9,808 nt of DNA from Verrucomicrobiota bacterium. GTDB taxonomy: Bacteria > Verrucomicrobiota > Verrucomicrobiia > Opitutales > Opitutaceae. Under the pieces are notes generated by a model that was not told the origin of the DNA, made no database searches, and worked only from the letters and a program-made list of their open reading frames with translations. Numbering within the stretch: the stretch's first letter is position 1; each line of letters opens with the position of its first letter. Location: positions 1 through 9,808 of the forward strand of contig JAEWKR010000143.1 of assembly GCA_023457715.1 (NCBI GenBank), written 5' to 3'. The translations under genes were made by a program, and so were the position numbers. This document shows, in pieces, positions 1-6,503 of this stretch.

Positions 1-10
1 GTGCCAGGGG

Positions 11-46
11 AGCCGTCGCGGAGTCCGACGGGCTGAGCCATTTTTT
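11..46 (+). terminator. Possible rho-independent terminator of an upstream plus-strand gene
   Basis: An imperfect stem (11-18 against 26-34, one bulged G, loop 19-25) is followed six bases later by a run of six T at 41-46. The gap between stem and T run is longer than in a classical terminator. No upstream gene is visible in the window, so the assignment rests on shape alone. Confidence 0.25.
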
Positions 47-117
47 CGACGGCCGCTTGGCGCTGGCTTCTTTGGCGCGGGCCGCTTGGCGCGATCAGCG
101 GGATCGCTCGCCCCCCG

Positions 118-169
118 CCCACAACGGTCGTTCAGGGCTCGGATGCGGGCCCTGAACGGCGTTTGTGGG
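118..169. repeat. Hairpin-forming inverted repeat, 21-bp arms
   Basis: The arms at 118-138 and 149-169 match at 18 of 21 positions when one is reverse-complemented, with a 10-base loop. The inner 10 bp (core GCCCTGAACG) pair perfectly. No T run follows on either strand, so it does not look like a simple terminator. It lies about 170 bases upstream of the transporter operon and could be an operator, an mRNA leader structure or a dispersed palindrome. Confidence 0.6.
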
Positions 170-219
170 TATGGGGGTGTCGACCCCGTTTGTGCGAAGC
201 GCCGGCCACCCTCGAACGA

Positions 220-288
220 GCCGCCGGGGGGGGGGGGCCCCCCCGGGCCCCCCCCCGGGCGGGGGGCCGGGGGGGGCGCCCCGCCCGC
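220..288. repeat. 69-bp tract of only G and C with long homopolymer runs
   Basis: Every base from 220 to 288 is G or C. It includes a run of 12 G (226-237), 7 C (238-244), 9 C (248-256), 6 G (261-266) and 8 G (269-276). The blocks are mutually complementary, so the single strand could fold into several alternative hairpins, and the G strand could form a quadruplex. It sits 52 bases before the chosen start of the small membrane-protein gene. The homopolymers are prone to slippage and to sequencing error, so exact lengths are uncertain. Confidence 0.8.
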
Positions 289-340
289 ATGTCCGCAGAC
301 TTGCGCAACGCAACGCCTTCCCCAATCTCACCCTCCCCAC

Positions 341-673
341 ATGCCCCCTACCACCCCTGCCCACGACGACGTGGTGCATAGTGAGTCGTTCCTGCGCTCG
401 CTCATGCGCCGGCAACTGCGGCTCTCGATTGCCTGCGCCGCCACCTTCCTGATCGCGCTGCTCGGCCTGCCGCTCCTGAACTTTCTGGCGCCTGAGGCGA
501 TGGCCACCCGCGTCGCCGGCTTCACGTTGAGCTGGCTCGTGCTGGGCGTGCTCTTCTTTCCCTTCGTCTGGGTGATCTCCTACGTCTTCATCCAGCGCTC
601 CATCGCCCTGGAACTGGATGAAGCGGAGCAGGCGCGCCAGGCGCAGCAGGCGGCAAAGGGGGTGCGTCGATGA
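341..673 (+). CDS. DUF485-like small membrane protein, partner of the sodium:solute symporter
   Basis: Encodes a 110-residue protein with two predicted membrane helices (about residues 29-50 and 61-84), a short polar N-terminus and an acidic/Gln-rich C-terminal tail (about 91-106). Size, two-helix topology, the AP-x-MAT segment between the helices (residues 50-55) and position directly before an ActP-type symporter resemble DUF485/YjcH proteins. Their role is unknown; they are thought to be accessory to the transporter. The stop overlaps the symporter start by 4 bases (ATGA at 670-673), implying translational coupling. I chose ATG 341 because the same frame upstream runs through the pure G/C tract and reads as low-complexity Pro/Gly/Arg. 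There is no Shine-Dalgarno before 341, and a GTG at 371 is a possible alternative start. The frame stays open upstream to position 2, which I attribute to base composition. Confidence 0.8.
   Translation: MPPTTPAHDDVVHSESFLRSLMRRQLRLSIACAATFLIALLGLPLLNFLAPEAMATRVAGFTLSWLVLGVLFFPFVWVISYVFIQRSIALELDEAEQARQAQQAAKGVRR
655..662 (+). promoter_or_regulatory. Ribosome binding site for the symporter
   Basis: The sequence AAAGGGGG lies 7 bases before ATG 670, inside the end of the upstream small gene. It is the only clear purine-rich Shine-Dalgarno-like site I can find ahead of any gene in this window, and it supports 670 as the true start. Confidence 0.55.
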
Positions 674-2475
674 ACGCCCCCGCGTTGGCCTTTCTCGGCG
701 GCGTGGATCCGTGGATCTTCGCCTTTTCGTTCCTCATGGTCGCGGTCACGCTCGGCATGGGCTTCTGGTCCGCCCGCCAGTCCCGGACCGCGAGCGACTT
801 CTTCGTCGCCGGCCGCTCCGTTTCGGTGGGCTGGAACGCCTCCGCGATCTCCGGCGAGTACCTCTCGGCCGCCTCCTTCATGGGCATCGCCGGCATGGTG
901 ATGTCGAGCGGCTACGATGCGTTGTGGTACCCGGTCTGCTACGCCTGCGGCTACCTCTTCCTCCTGCTGTTCATCGCCGGGCCGCTGCGGCGTTTCGGCG
1001 CGTACACCATCCCGGACTTCGCCGAGGGCCGGTTCGACTCGCCGCTGTTTCGCAAGATCGCCGTCGTATTCGTGCTGTTCATCGGTTTCACCTATACGAT
1101 GCCGCAGATGAAGGGTGCCGGAACGGCGCTCGCCTACATCTTCCCCGGCATGCCGTACTGGGGCGGCGTCGTGCTGGTCGGCGCGGTGATCACCCTCAAC
1201 GTCGCGCTCGGCGGCATGAAGGGCATCACGCTGGTGCAGGCCTTCCAGTATTGGGCGAAGATGTTCGCGATCAGCGTGCCGGTTTTCGTGCTGATGATGG
1301 TCTTCGGCTTCTACAACCAGCACATCGGCGCCAACCAGGGCCCCCGCGAGGCCGCCGCGCCCGTCACGCAGATCGAGCGCGCCCCGCTGGTGGAAAAAGC
1401 CCCGAGGGATGCCGCCTGGATCTCGCCTTTCGGCCCGCTGACGAGCCGCGCGGTCAATGCCGCCGCCAACGCGCTGCCGCCCGAACAGCGGGCCGGCTAC
1501 CTCGCCGAACACCAGCGGCCGTACTCCCTGCTCTACACCTACTCGCTGATCATCGCCCTGGTCTGCGGCACCGCGGGGCTCCCGCACATCCTGGTCCGGT
1601 TCTACACCAACCCCGACGGCGTGGCCGCGAAGCGGACCACGATGTGGGTCATGATCCTGATCGGCATCTTCTACGTCTTCCCGCCCGTATTCGGCGTGAT
1701 TGGACGCAATCTGATGCCCGACCTTTACACCGGGCTGTCCGGCATCAAGGGCACCGATCAGGTCGTGCTCAAGCTGCCCACGCTGCTCGCGGAGCGTTAC
1801 GGCGTGGTCGGCTCGATCCTGAGCGGCATCACCTGCGCGGGGGCGTTCGCGGCCTTCATGAGCACCTTCAGCGGGCTGCTGGTCTCCATGACCGGGGCGC
1901 TCGCGCACGACGTGTACGGCCGGATGCTTCGGCCCGCGTCAACCGCCGCCCAGCGGATGACGGCGTTCAAGGTGGCGGCGGTCCTGATCGGTGGCATCGC
2001 GATCGTGCTCGGCTGCTTCGTGGAACCGCTCGAGATCAACTTCATGGTCGGCCAGGCCTTCGCCATCGCCGCGGCCAGCTACTTCCCGCTCCTGTTCATG
2101 AGCGTGTGGTGGCGCGGCATGACGATGAAGGGCGCGGCCGCCGGCATGCTGACCGGTGGCCTCTGTGCCCTCGTCGCTGCGACCCTCACGAACGTGAGCA
2201 CCCTCGCCCTCGATCCGGGACCGATGGGCCGGATCTTCCAGGGCTTCGCCGGGATGAACCAGTTCTGGGCCGCGCATCCCCTGCTGCGCATCCTGTGCGA
2301 ACAGCCGGCGGTCTGGACCGTGCCGCTCGCGATCACGCTCATGGTCGTCGTGTCAAAGCTGACCGCGCAGGAGGTTCCGGCCGACGTCCGCATGAAGATG
2401 CTGGTGCTGCACGCCCCGGAATCGCTGGGCCTGAAACAGGAGTACATCCAGGAACACAGCGGCGCGGCGCACTGA
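670..2475 (+). CDS. Sodium:solute symporter, ActP/VC_2705-type (probable monocarboxylate uptake)
   Basis: A 601-residue polytopic inner-membrane protein of the SSS family, with about 13 hydrophobic segments. Family marks: helix 1 at about 14-32, then FFVAGR (44-49); SGEYLSAASFMGIAG (61-75), the unwound first-repeat sodium/substrate region; GTAGLPHILVRFYT (300-313), very close to the ActP motif; and AAFMSTFSGLLVSMTGALAHDVY (394-416), the SSS signature carrying the second sodium site. A polar Ala/Pro-rich stretch of about 70 residues (215-285) separates two helices and makes the protein longer than E. coli ActP (about 550). Known relatives import acetate, pyruvate or similar short acids with sodium; the exact substrate cannot be read from sequence. 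It is coupled to the DUF485-like gene by a 4-base overlap. Codon use is uniformly GC-rich, with no sign of truncation. I leave the symbol blank because ActP orthology is not certain. Confidence 0.92.
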   Translation: MNAPALAFLGGVDPWIFAFSFLMVAVTLGMGFWSARQSRTASDFFVAGRSVSVGWNASAISGEYLSAASFMGIAGMVMSSGYDALWYPVCYACGYLFLLLFIAGPLRRFGAYTIPDFAEGRFDSPLFRKIAVVFVLFIGFTYTMPQMKGAGTALAYIFPGMPYWGGVVLVGAVITLNVALGGMKGITLVQAFQYWAKMFAISVPVFVLMMVFGFYNQHIGANQGPREAAAPVTQIERAPLVEKAPRDAAWISPFGPLTSRAVNAAANALPPEQRAGYLAEHQRPYSLLYTYSLIIALVCGTAGLPHILVRFYTNPDGVAAKRTTMWVMILIGIFYVFPPVFGVIGRNLMPDLYTGLSGIKGTDQVVLKLPTLLAERYGVVGSILSGITCAGAFAAFMSTFSGLLVSMTGALAHDVYGRMLRPASTAAQRMTAFKVAAVLIGGIAIVLGCFVEPLEINFMVGQAFAIAAASYFPLLFMSVWWRGMTMKGAAAGMLTGGLCALVAATLTNVSTLALDPGPMGRIFQGFAGMNQFWAAHPLLRILCEQPAVWTVPLAITLMVVVSKLTAQEVPADVRMKMLVLHAPESLGLKQEYIQEHSGAAH

Positions 2476-2477
2476 AA

Positions 2478-2512
2478 AGCGGTAGGCTGTAAGCGGTAGG
2501 CTATAGGCTCAA
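2478..2512. repeat. Heptad repeat array, left arm
   Basis: Five consecutive 7-base units begin two bases after the symporter stop codon. AGCGGTA occurs at 2478-2484 and again at 2492-2498, alternating with GGCTGTA (2485-2491), GGCTATA (2499-2505) and then the weaker GGCTCAA (2506-2512). The array is the imperfect reverse complement of the heptad array at 2687-2730, so the two form opposed arms around the convergent spacer. Confidence 0.75.
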
Positions 2513-2518
2513 ACCGGT

Positions 2519-2606
2519 CGGAAGATGGCCGCAAGAAGGCGCAGAAGGCGCAAAAAATGGGTCAAGGCACCGAGCCGTTTTACAGGAGCTCGGAAGATGG
2601 CCGCAA
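2519..2606. repeat. Direct repeat with nonamer array
   Basis: The 16-mer CGGAAGATGGCCGCAA occurs at 2519-2534 and again at 2591-2606. After the first copy the 9-mer GAAGGCGCA is repeated exactly in tandem (2535-2543, 2544-2552) and runs into six A. After the second copy comes a shorter AAGGCGCA plus seven A. This looks like two decayed copies of one element with a 9-base period. Confidence 0.7.
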
Positions 2607-2676
2607 AGGCGCAAAAAAACCAAGGCCCCTGTAAAAACGGGGATTGGTTTTTGCGCCTTTTGAGCATTTTTGCGGC
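2600..2676. terminator. Long nested hairpin between convergent genes, likely bidirectional terminator
   Basis: Three nested stems share one axis: 2600-2607 with 2669-2676; 2605-2623 with 2644-2660 (core AAAGGCGCAAAAA, two extra A on the left); and 2626-2629 with 2639-2642 at the tip. A-rich left and T-rich right arms give U runs on transcripts from either strand. It lies between the symporter (plus) and gpsA (minus), where both transcripts must end. It is longer and more interrupted than a typical intrinsic terminator, so it may be a repeat element serving that role. Confidence 0.5.
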
Positions 2677-2686
2677 AATCCCAGTG

Positions 2687-2730
2687 GCCTAAAGCCTATC
2701 GCCTAAAGCCTATCGCCTAACGCTTACCGC
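2687..2730. repeat. Heptad repeat array, right arm
   Basis: Six full 7-base units run from 2687 to 2728 directly up to the complement of the gpsA stop codon. GCCTAAA (2687, 2701) and GCCTATC (2694, 2708) alternate, followed by GCCTAAC (2715) and GCTTACC (2722). Read on the minus strand it starts GCGGTAAGCGTTAGG immediately after the gpsA stop, the same type of sequence that follows the symporter stop on the plus strand. Confidence 0.75.
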
Positions 2731-3735
2731 TCACATCCTCTCCGCCTTCAGGTCCCGCAGCATCAATGCGGCCAGCGCGTCGGCGGGACGTTTTCCTGTG
2801 GTCAGGATCGCGTGGACCTGCTGGAGAATCGGCGCGTCGATCCCGCGGGCGGCGCAGAGTTCGGCAAAGGCGAGACAGGTCTTGTGCCCTTCCACCACGG
2901 TCCGACGGCCGGCCGTCAGGTCGTCGACCGTGTGCCCCTCGCCCACCTTGTGCCCGAATTCCCGGTTGCGGCTCCAGGCACCGTAACAGGTGGCCACGAG
3001 ATCGCCGAAGCCGCTCAAGCCATAAAACGTCTCTGCGCGGGCGCCCAGTGCGACGCCCACCCGCACCATCTCGGTCAACGCGCGGGTGAGCAGCGCGGCC
3101 TTCGTGTTGTCACCGAGTTTGAGGCCATCCACGCACCCCGCCGCGATGGCGTAGATGTTCTTCAGGCAGCCGCCGTACTCGATCCCGGCGAGGTCGTCGC
3201 TGGTGTACACGCGGAGCGTCCGGCCGCTGATGGCCGCCTGCAGGGCCCCGACGAACGCGTGCGGTGCGGCGGCGGCGAGGACCATGGCCGAGGGGTCCCC
3301 GCGGGCCACGCCCATGGCATTGGTCGGTCCCGTCAGGGAGCCCACCATCAACCCCGGAAGCGCTTCCGCCATCACTTCGGACGGACGGCGATAGGTGCCG
3401 AGTTCGAGGCCCTTCGCCAGACTCACCACCAGTTCCGGGGGGCGCGCCGTGCCGCTCGCCGCGGCGACCCGTTGCGCCGTTTCGCGCAGGGCCTGGGCAG
3501 GACAGGCCAGAAAGACGGCTTCGGCGCCCGCGAGCGCGACGCCCAAATCAGCGTTCACCTCCAGCGCCGCCGGCAAGGGCATGCCCGGCAGGTACTCGAG
3601 GTTTTCCCCGGCCGCCGCAATGGCGGCGGCCTGGTCGGCGCGCCGCGGCACCAGCACCACGTCGCCCCCGGCCCGGGCGAGATGCACCGCGAAGGCGGTA
3701 CCCCAGGCGCCCGCTCCTACGACGACGAGTTTCAT
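2731..3735 (-). CDS. gpsA: Glycerol-3-phosphate dehydrogenase [NAD(P)+]
   Basis: Cytosolic enzyme reducing dihydroxyacetone phosphate to sn-glycerol-3-phosphate with NAD(P)H, supplying the phospholipid backbone. At 334 residues it matches the family length. The N-terminal Rossmann fold starts at once with GAGAWG (7-12). Lys108 in SLAKGLE and Lys192 in CLKNIYAIAAG match the conserved catalytic lysines. GDNTKAAL (208-215), GLSGFGDLVATC (239-250) and SRNR (255-258) are the C-terminal domain signatures. One variation is GPTNA (136-140), where most homologues have GPSFA or similar. The gene follows lysA by 23 bases on the same strand and is probably cotranscribed with it. The start ATG has no Shine-Dalgarno, but the fold begins at residue 3, which leaves little room for another start. 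The stop codon abuts the heptad array at 2687-2730. Confidence 0.95.
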   Translation of the reverse strand: MKLVVVGAGAWGTAFAVHLARAGGDVVLVPRRADQAAAIAAAGENLEYLPGMPLPAALEVNADLGVALAGAEAVFLACPAQALRETAQRVAAASGTARPPELVVSLAKGLELGTYRRPSEVMAEALPGLMVGSLTGPTNAMGVARGDPSAMVLAAAAPHAFVGALQAAISGRTLRVYTSDDLAGIEYGGCLKNIYAIAAGCVDGLKLGDNTKAALLTRALTEMVRVGVALGARAETFYGLSGFGDLVATCYGAWSRNREFGHKVGEGHTVDDLTAGRRTVVEGHKTCLAFAELCAARGIDAPILQQVHAILTTGKRPADALAALMLRDLKAERM

Positions 3736-3758
3736 GCGAGGGGTTGCCGGCCGTCCGG

Positions 3759-5066
3759 CTACTTCTTCAGAAAGGCGGGGACCTTCTCGCCGGCGAGCAT
3801 GTGCTCGAAGGTTTCCCGCGCATTCACCAGTTCGAAGGTGCTGCCCTTGACCAGCACTTCGGCGGCGGGCGGGCGGGAATTGTACCGGCTGGCCATGGCG
3901 TACCCGTACGCCCCGGCGCTCATGAAGGCAATCAGCTCGCCCTCCCCCACTTCCTGCAGCTGGCGGTCCTTCGCGAAGCAGTCGCCGCTCTCGCAGATCG
4001 GCCCCACCACATCGGCCACCAGCGCGCGGCGCGAGGAATCGCGATGAAGCGGGACGATCTCATGGTAGCTCTCGTACATCGCCGGGCGAACCAGGTCGTT
4101 CATCGCCGCGTCGACAATGAGGAAGTTCTTCCCCGCCCCGCGCTTCAGGTGCTCGACGCGGGACAGGAGCACGCCGGCGTTGCCCACCATGAACCGGCCC
4201 GGCTCGAGCAGGATCTTCAAGCCGAGTGGCTGCAGCAGGGGCACCAGGGCCGCGCCGTACGCCTCGGGCGTGAGGGGACGGCTCTCCTCGACCTGATTGC
4301 TCCACCAGGCCGCCTGGCCGCTGGCGAGGGCGTCGCGGTAGACGATCCCGATACCGCCGCCGACCGAGAAATAGGTGATGCCGAACTTCGCCTTCAGCTC
4401 CGCCGCGAAGGGCAGAACCTTTTCCACGGCCTCGACGAACGGAGCGACCGACGTCAGCTGCGAGCCGATGTGCATCTGCACGCCCTTGAGCTGCAGGTTC
4501 GGGTACTTGGCGGCGGCCTCATAGGCGGCGAGGGCGTACTTGAGCGGGATGCCGAACTTGTTGTCGCTCTTGCCCGTGGTGATCTTGGCGTGGGTGTGGG
4601 CGTCGACGTCGGGGTTGACGCGGATGGCGATCGGCGCCTTCACCCCCAGCGTGCCGGCAACGTGGTTGATCCGGGCCAGCTCCGGCTCGCTCTCGACGTG
4701 GAAACCGAAAATCTCATTCTGCAGGGCCAGCTTGATCTCCGCCTCCGTCTTGCCGACGCCCGCAAACACGCTCGTCCGGACATCCGCCCCGGCCGCCAGG
4801 ACCCGGCGGATCTCCCCCCCGCTGACGAGATCGAAACCGGCGCCCAGGTTGGCGAAATTACGCAGCACCGCCAGGTTCGAGTTGGCCTTCATCGCGTAGC
4901 AGAGCTGCACGTCGAGGCCCACCAGGCCCTGCTGCAGGCGCCGATAGTTGTCCTCCATCGTGCTCGCGCTGTAAACGTAGGTGGGCGTGCCGTAGAGCTT
5001 GGCGATCGCCGCGAGATCGACGGACTCACAATGGAGGTCGGAGCCGGAGTAGTGGAAATGGTGCAT
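3759..5066 (-). CDS. lysA: Diaminopimelate decarboxylase
   Basis: Catalyses the last step of lysine synthesis: PLP-dependent decarboxylation of meso-2,6-diaminopimelate to L-lysine in the cytosol. The 435-residue length is normal for the fold-type III (alanine racemase-like) family. Lys60 in YAMKANSN is the PLP Schiff-base lysine. HIGSQ (199-203) and the glycine-rich GGG (236-238) and EPGR (288-291) bind the cofactor phosphate and substrate. CESGD (358-362) supplies the active-site cysteine and glutamate from the partner subunit. GAYGYAMASRYN (385-396) closes the site. It is first of a probable lysA-gpsA pair. The start ATG 5066 begins close to where homologues begin; there is no Shine-Dalgarno (the bases before it read CCTTCCC). 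I saw no lysine riboswitch-like structure in the short leader. Confidence 0.95.
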   Translation of the reverse strand: MHHFHYSGSDLHCESVDLAAIAKLYGTPTYVYSASTMEDNYRRLQQGLVGLDVQLCYAMKANSNLAVLRNFANLGAGFDLVSGGEIRRVLAAGADVRTSVFAGVGKTEAEIKLALQNEIFGFHVESEPELARINHVAGTLGVKAPIAIRVNPDVDAHTHAKITTGKSDNKFGIPLKYALAAYEAAAKYPNLQLKGVQMHIGSQLTSVAPFVEAVEKVLPFAAELKAKFGITYFSVGGGIGIVYRDALASGQAAWWSNQVEESRPLTPEAYGAALVPLLQPLGLKILLEPGRFMVGNAGVLLSRVEHLKRGAGKNFLIVDAAMNDLVRPAMYESYHEIVPLHRDSSRRALVADVVGPICESGDCFAKDRQLQEVGEGELIAFMSAGAYGYAMASRYNSRPPAAEVLVKGSTFELVNARETFEHMLAGEKVPAFLKK

Positions 5067-5085
5067 GGGAAGGCGTCAAAAGCCG

Positions 5086-5125
5086 GATAAATTTAAACGC
5101 TAGCGGGTTTCGTCTTGAAAAAACC
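5086..5125 (-). promoter_or_regulatory. Possible lysA promoter region
   Basis: The divergent spacer contains an A/T-only patch (5088-5096) that stands out in this GC-rich sequence. On the minus strand TTCAAG and TTAAAT are separated by 17 bases, a weak sigma-70-like arrangement just upstream of lysA. Matches to consensus are poor, so this only marks where a promoter would most likely be. Confidence 0.25.
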
Positions 5126-5252
5126 ACCCCAAAGTTCCGATACACACCCTGTGCTTCGGCTCCTGCTCAACCTCTGCCATCGTCCCGCGATCCGAAGTGG
5201 GTTGCGTCGGGACCTGCGCGGACGTTTCCGGGACCCCCGTTTCGCCAGTTTC

Positions 5253-5405
5253 ATGGCGCAGAGCAACCGTTCCGTGCTCGATACCGATCGGCACGACGCC
5301 ATTCTTCGCGGCCGGCGACTGTTCCGGAAGGTGATGATGCTCGGGTTGACCGGCGGCGGCGCGTGGGTCGTCCTCGAAAGCGCGAAGGCGCTGTCAATTT
5401 TCTGA
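5253..5405 (+). CDS. Small hypothetical protein with C-terminal membrane helix
   Basis: I do not recognise this gene. From ATG 5253 it encodes 50 residues: a charged N-terminal half (Arg/Asp-rich, about residues 1-26), then a hydrophobic stretch (about 27-48, containing VMMLGLTGGGAWVVL) able to span a membrane. Third codon positions are strongly G/C from 5253 on, which supports coding; before 5253 they are much less so. The frame continues upstream to a TTG at 5115, which would give 96 residues with a basic extension. Neither start has a Shine-Dalgarno. It is divergent from lysA and convergent with sdhB. The second hydrophobic-free half could be a cytosolic tail of a small membrane peptide. 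Coding status is moderately likely, function unknown. Confidence 0.45.
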   Translation: MAQSNRSVLDTDRHDAILRGRRLFRKVMMLGLTGGGAWVVLESAKALSIF

Positions 5406-5480
5406 GATCCCGCGGCCGGGAATGTAGGGCGGGGGCTCCCAATCCGGCCGGGATCGGATCGCAGGCAGTGGATCCGGTGA

Positions 5481-5598
5481 ACGCGCTGAGTGCGCAGGCG
5501 GGACGCCTACGCTACGCTGAGCGTCACAAAGCATGCGCGAGCCATCCCGCTCGCGGATTGACCGTAGCGTAGGCGTCCCGCCTGCGCACTCAGCGCGT
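5481..5598. repeat. Perfect 36-bp inverted repeat (stem-loop element)
   Basis: Arms 5481-5516 and 5563-5598 are exact reverse complements over all 36 bases (the arm contains GGCGGGACGCCTACGCTACG), enclosing a 46-base loop. The loop contains its own 6-bp stem (CGCGAG 5536-5541 with CTCGCG 5550-5555). Beyond the perfect arms, CGGT and ACCG at the outer edges extend the symmetry imperfectly. No target-site duplication is obvious. It lies between two convergent genes (the small protein and sdhB) and has no reading frame of its own, so it is a MITE-like or REP-like palindrome candidate that may also end transcripts. Confidence 0.85.
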
Positions 5599-5681
5599 CT
5601 TTACCGCGAGGCGCGGGAGGACGTGCGAATCGCACTCGGTCACTTCCCGGCGGGGTTCGGAGACCCTGCCCTGCATCAATC

Positions 5682-6500
5682 TTACGCCCCGCCGCCGGTC
5701 GAGGTCGTCTGCGGGGTGAAGGTCGTCCGCCACTTCGCCTTCAGGTAATCGCGATTCATCCGGGAGATGAAATCATGCGAGATGAGCTTCGGGCAGGCGG
5801 CACTGCACTCGTAGTAGTTGGTGCAGTTGCCGAAGCCCAGGGAGTCCATCGTCTCCACCATCGCGATCACGCGGCGGTCGCGCTCGGCCTGGCCCTGCGG
5901 CAGGAGCCCGAGATGGGACACCTTGGCGGCCACGAACAACATCGCGCTGGCGTTCTTGCAGGCCGCGACGCAGGCGCCGCACTGGATGCAGGTCGCGGCG
6001 TCCATCGCCAGGTCCGCATCGGGCTTCGGCACGGGAATCGAGTTGGCGTCGGGAGCGGACCCGGCACGCGCGGTGATGAAGCCGCCGGCCTGCTGGATCT
6101 TGTCGAACGCGGTGCGGTCGACGATCAGGTCCTTGATCACCGGAAACGCCTTGGCCCGGAACGGCTCGACGGTGATGACGTCGCCGTCCCGGAACGAGCG
6201 GACATAAAGCTGGCAGGTCGCAATGCCGGTGCCCGGACCGTGGGGCTTGCCGTTCACCGTGCAGGAGCACGTGCCGCAGATGCCTTCACGGCAGTCATGG
6301 GCGAACGCGATCGGCTCCTCACCCTTCAGCGTCAATTCGTCGTTCACCACGTCGAGCATCTCCAGGAAGGACATGTTCGGGTTGAGGTTCTTCGACTGGT
6401 AATCGACGAACTTGCCGGGCGCGGAGGGCCCCGCCTGCCGCCAGACGCGCAAGGTGACGGAGATCGGCTGAGTCGACGGTTGGGATTTTTCGGCAACCAT
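5682..6500 (-). CDS. sdhB: Succinate dehydrogenase iron-sulfur subunit
   Basis: Carries electrons from the flavoprotein to the membrane quinone site through three clusters. At 272 residues it has an N-terminal ferredoxin-like domain with the [2Fe-2S] cysteines 70, 75, 78 and 96, and a C-terminal domain with two clusters. By comparison with E. coli SdhB, Cys171, 174, 177 and 236 hold [4Fe-4S], and Cys181, 226 and 232 hold [3Fe-4S]. Spacing in the CTNYYECSAACP segment matches the family. All ligands are present. It is the last gene of sdhC-sdhA-sdhB, separated from sdhA by a 142-base spacer filled with a heptad inverted repeat. The start ATG 6500 follows that repeat directly and has no Shine-Dalgarno (preceding bases AATTTCCC). 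The peripheral subunit lies on the cytoplasmic side. A fumarate reductase role cannot be excluded from sequence. Confidence 0.95.
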   Translation of the reverse strand: MVAEKSQPSTQPISVTLRVWRQAGPSAPGKFVDYQSKNLNPNMSFLEMLDVVNDELTLKGEEPIAFAHDCREGICGTCSCTVNGKPHGPGTGIATCQLYVRSFRDGDVITVEPFRAKAFPVIKDLIVDRTAFDKIQQAGGFITARAGSAPDANSIPVPKPDADLAMDAATCIQCGACVAACKNASAMLFVAAKVSHLGLLPQGQAERDRRVIAMVETMDSLGFGNCTNYYECSAACPKLISHDFISRMNRDYLKAKWRTTFTPQTTSTGGGA

Positions 6501-6503
6501 GGG

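Noticed and set aside
1..41. Possible start of a minus-strand gene (ATG at 39-41) running off the left edge
   Set aside because: Only 13 codons are visible, there is no ribosome binding site and no recognisable sequence.
2..340. Open frame upstream of and in frame with the DUF485-like gene
   Set aside because: It reads through the G/C tract as low-complexity Pro/Gly/Arg; absence of stops is expected at this base composition.
580..1908. 442-codon minus-strand open frame opposite the symporter
   Set aside because: Arg/His/Asp/Glu-rich antisense translation typical of GC-rich genes; the symporter on the plus strand is unmistakable.
3264..5090. 608-codon plus-strand open frame across lysA and gpsA
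   Set aside because: Antisense shadow of two clear enzymes, with no family resemblance of its own.
5067..5252. Lysine riboswitch before lysA
   Set aside because: The leader is short and I could not find the multi-helix L-box architecture in it.
5481..5598. Insertion sequence
   Set aside because: The 46-base loop cannot encode a transposase and no target duplication is evident; treated as a palindromic repeat instead.
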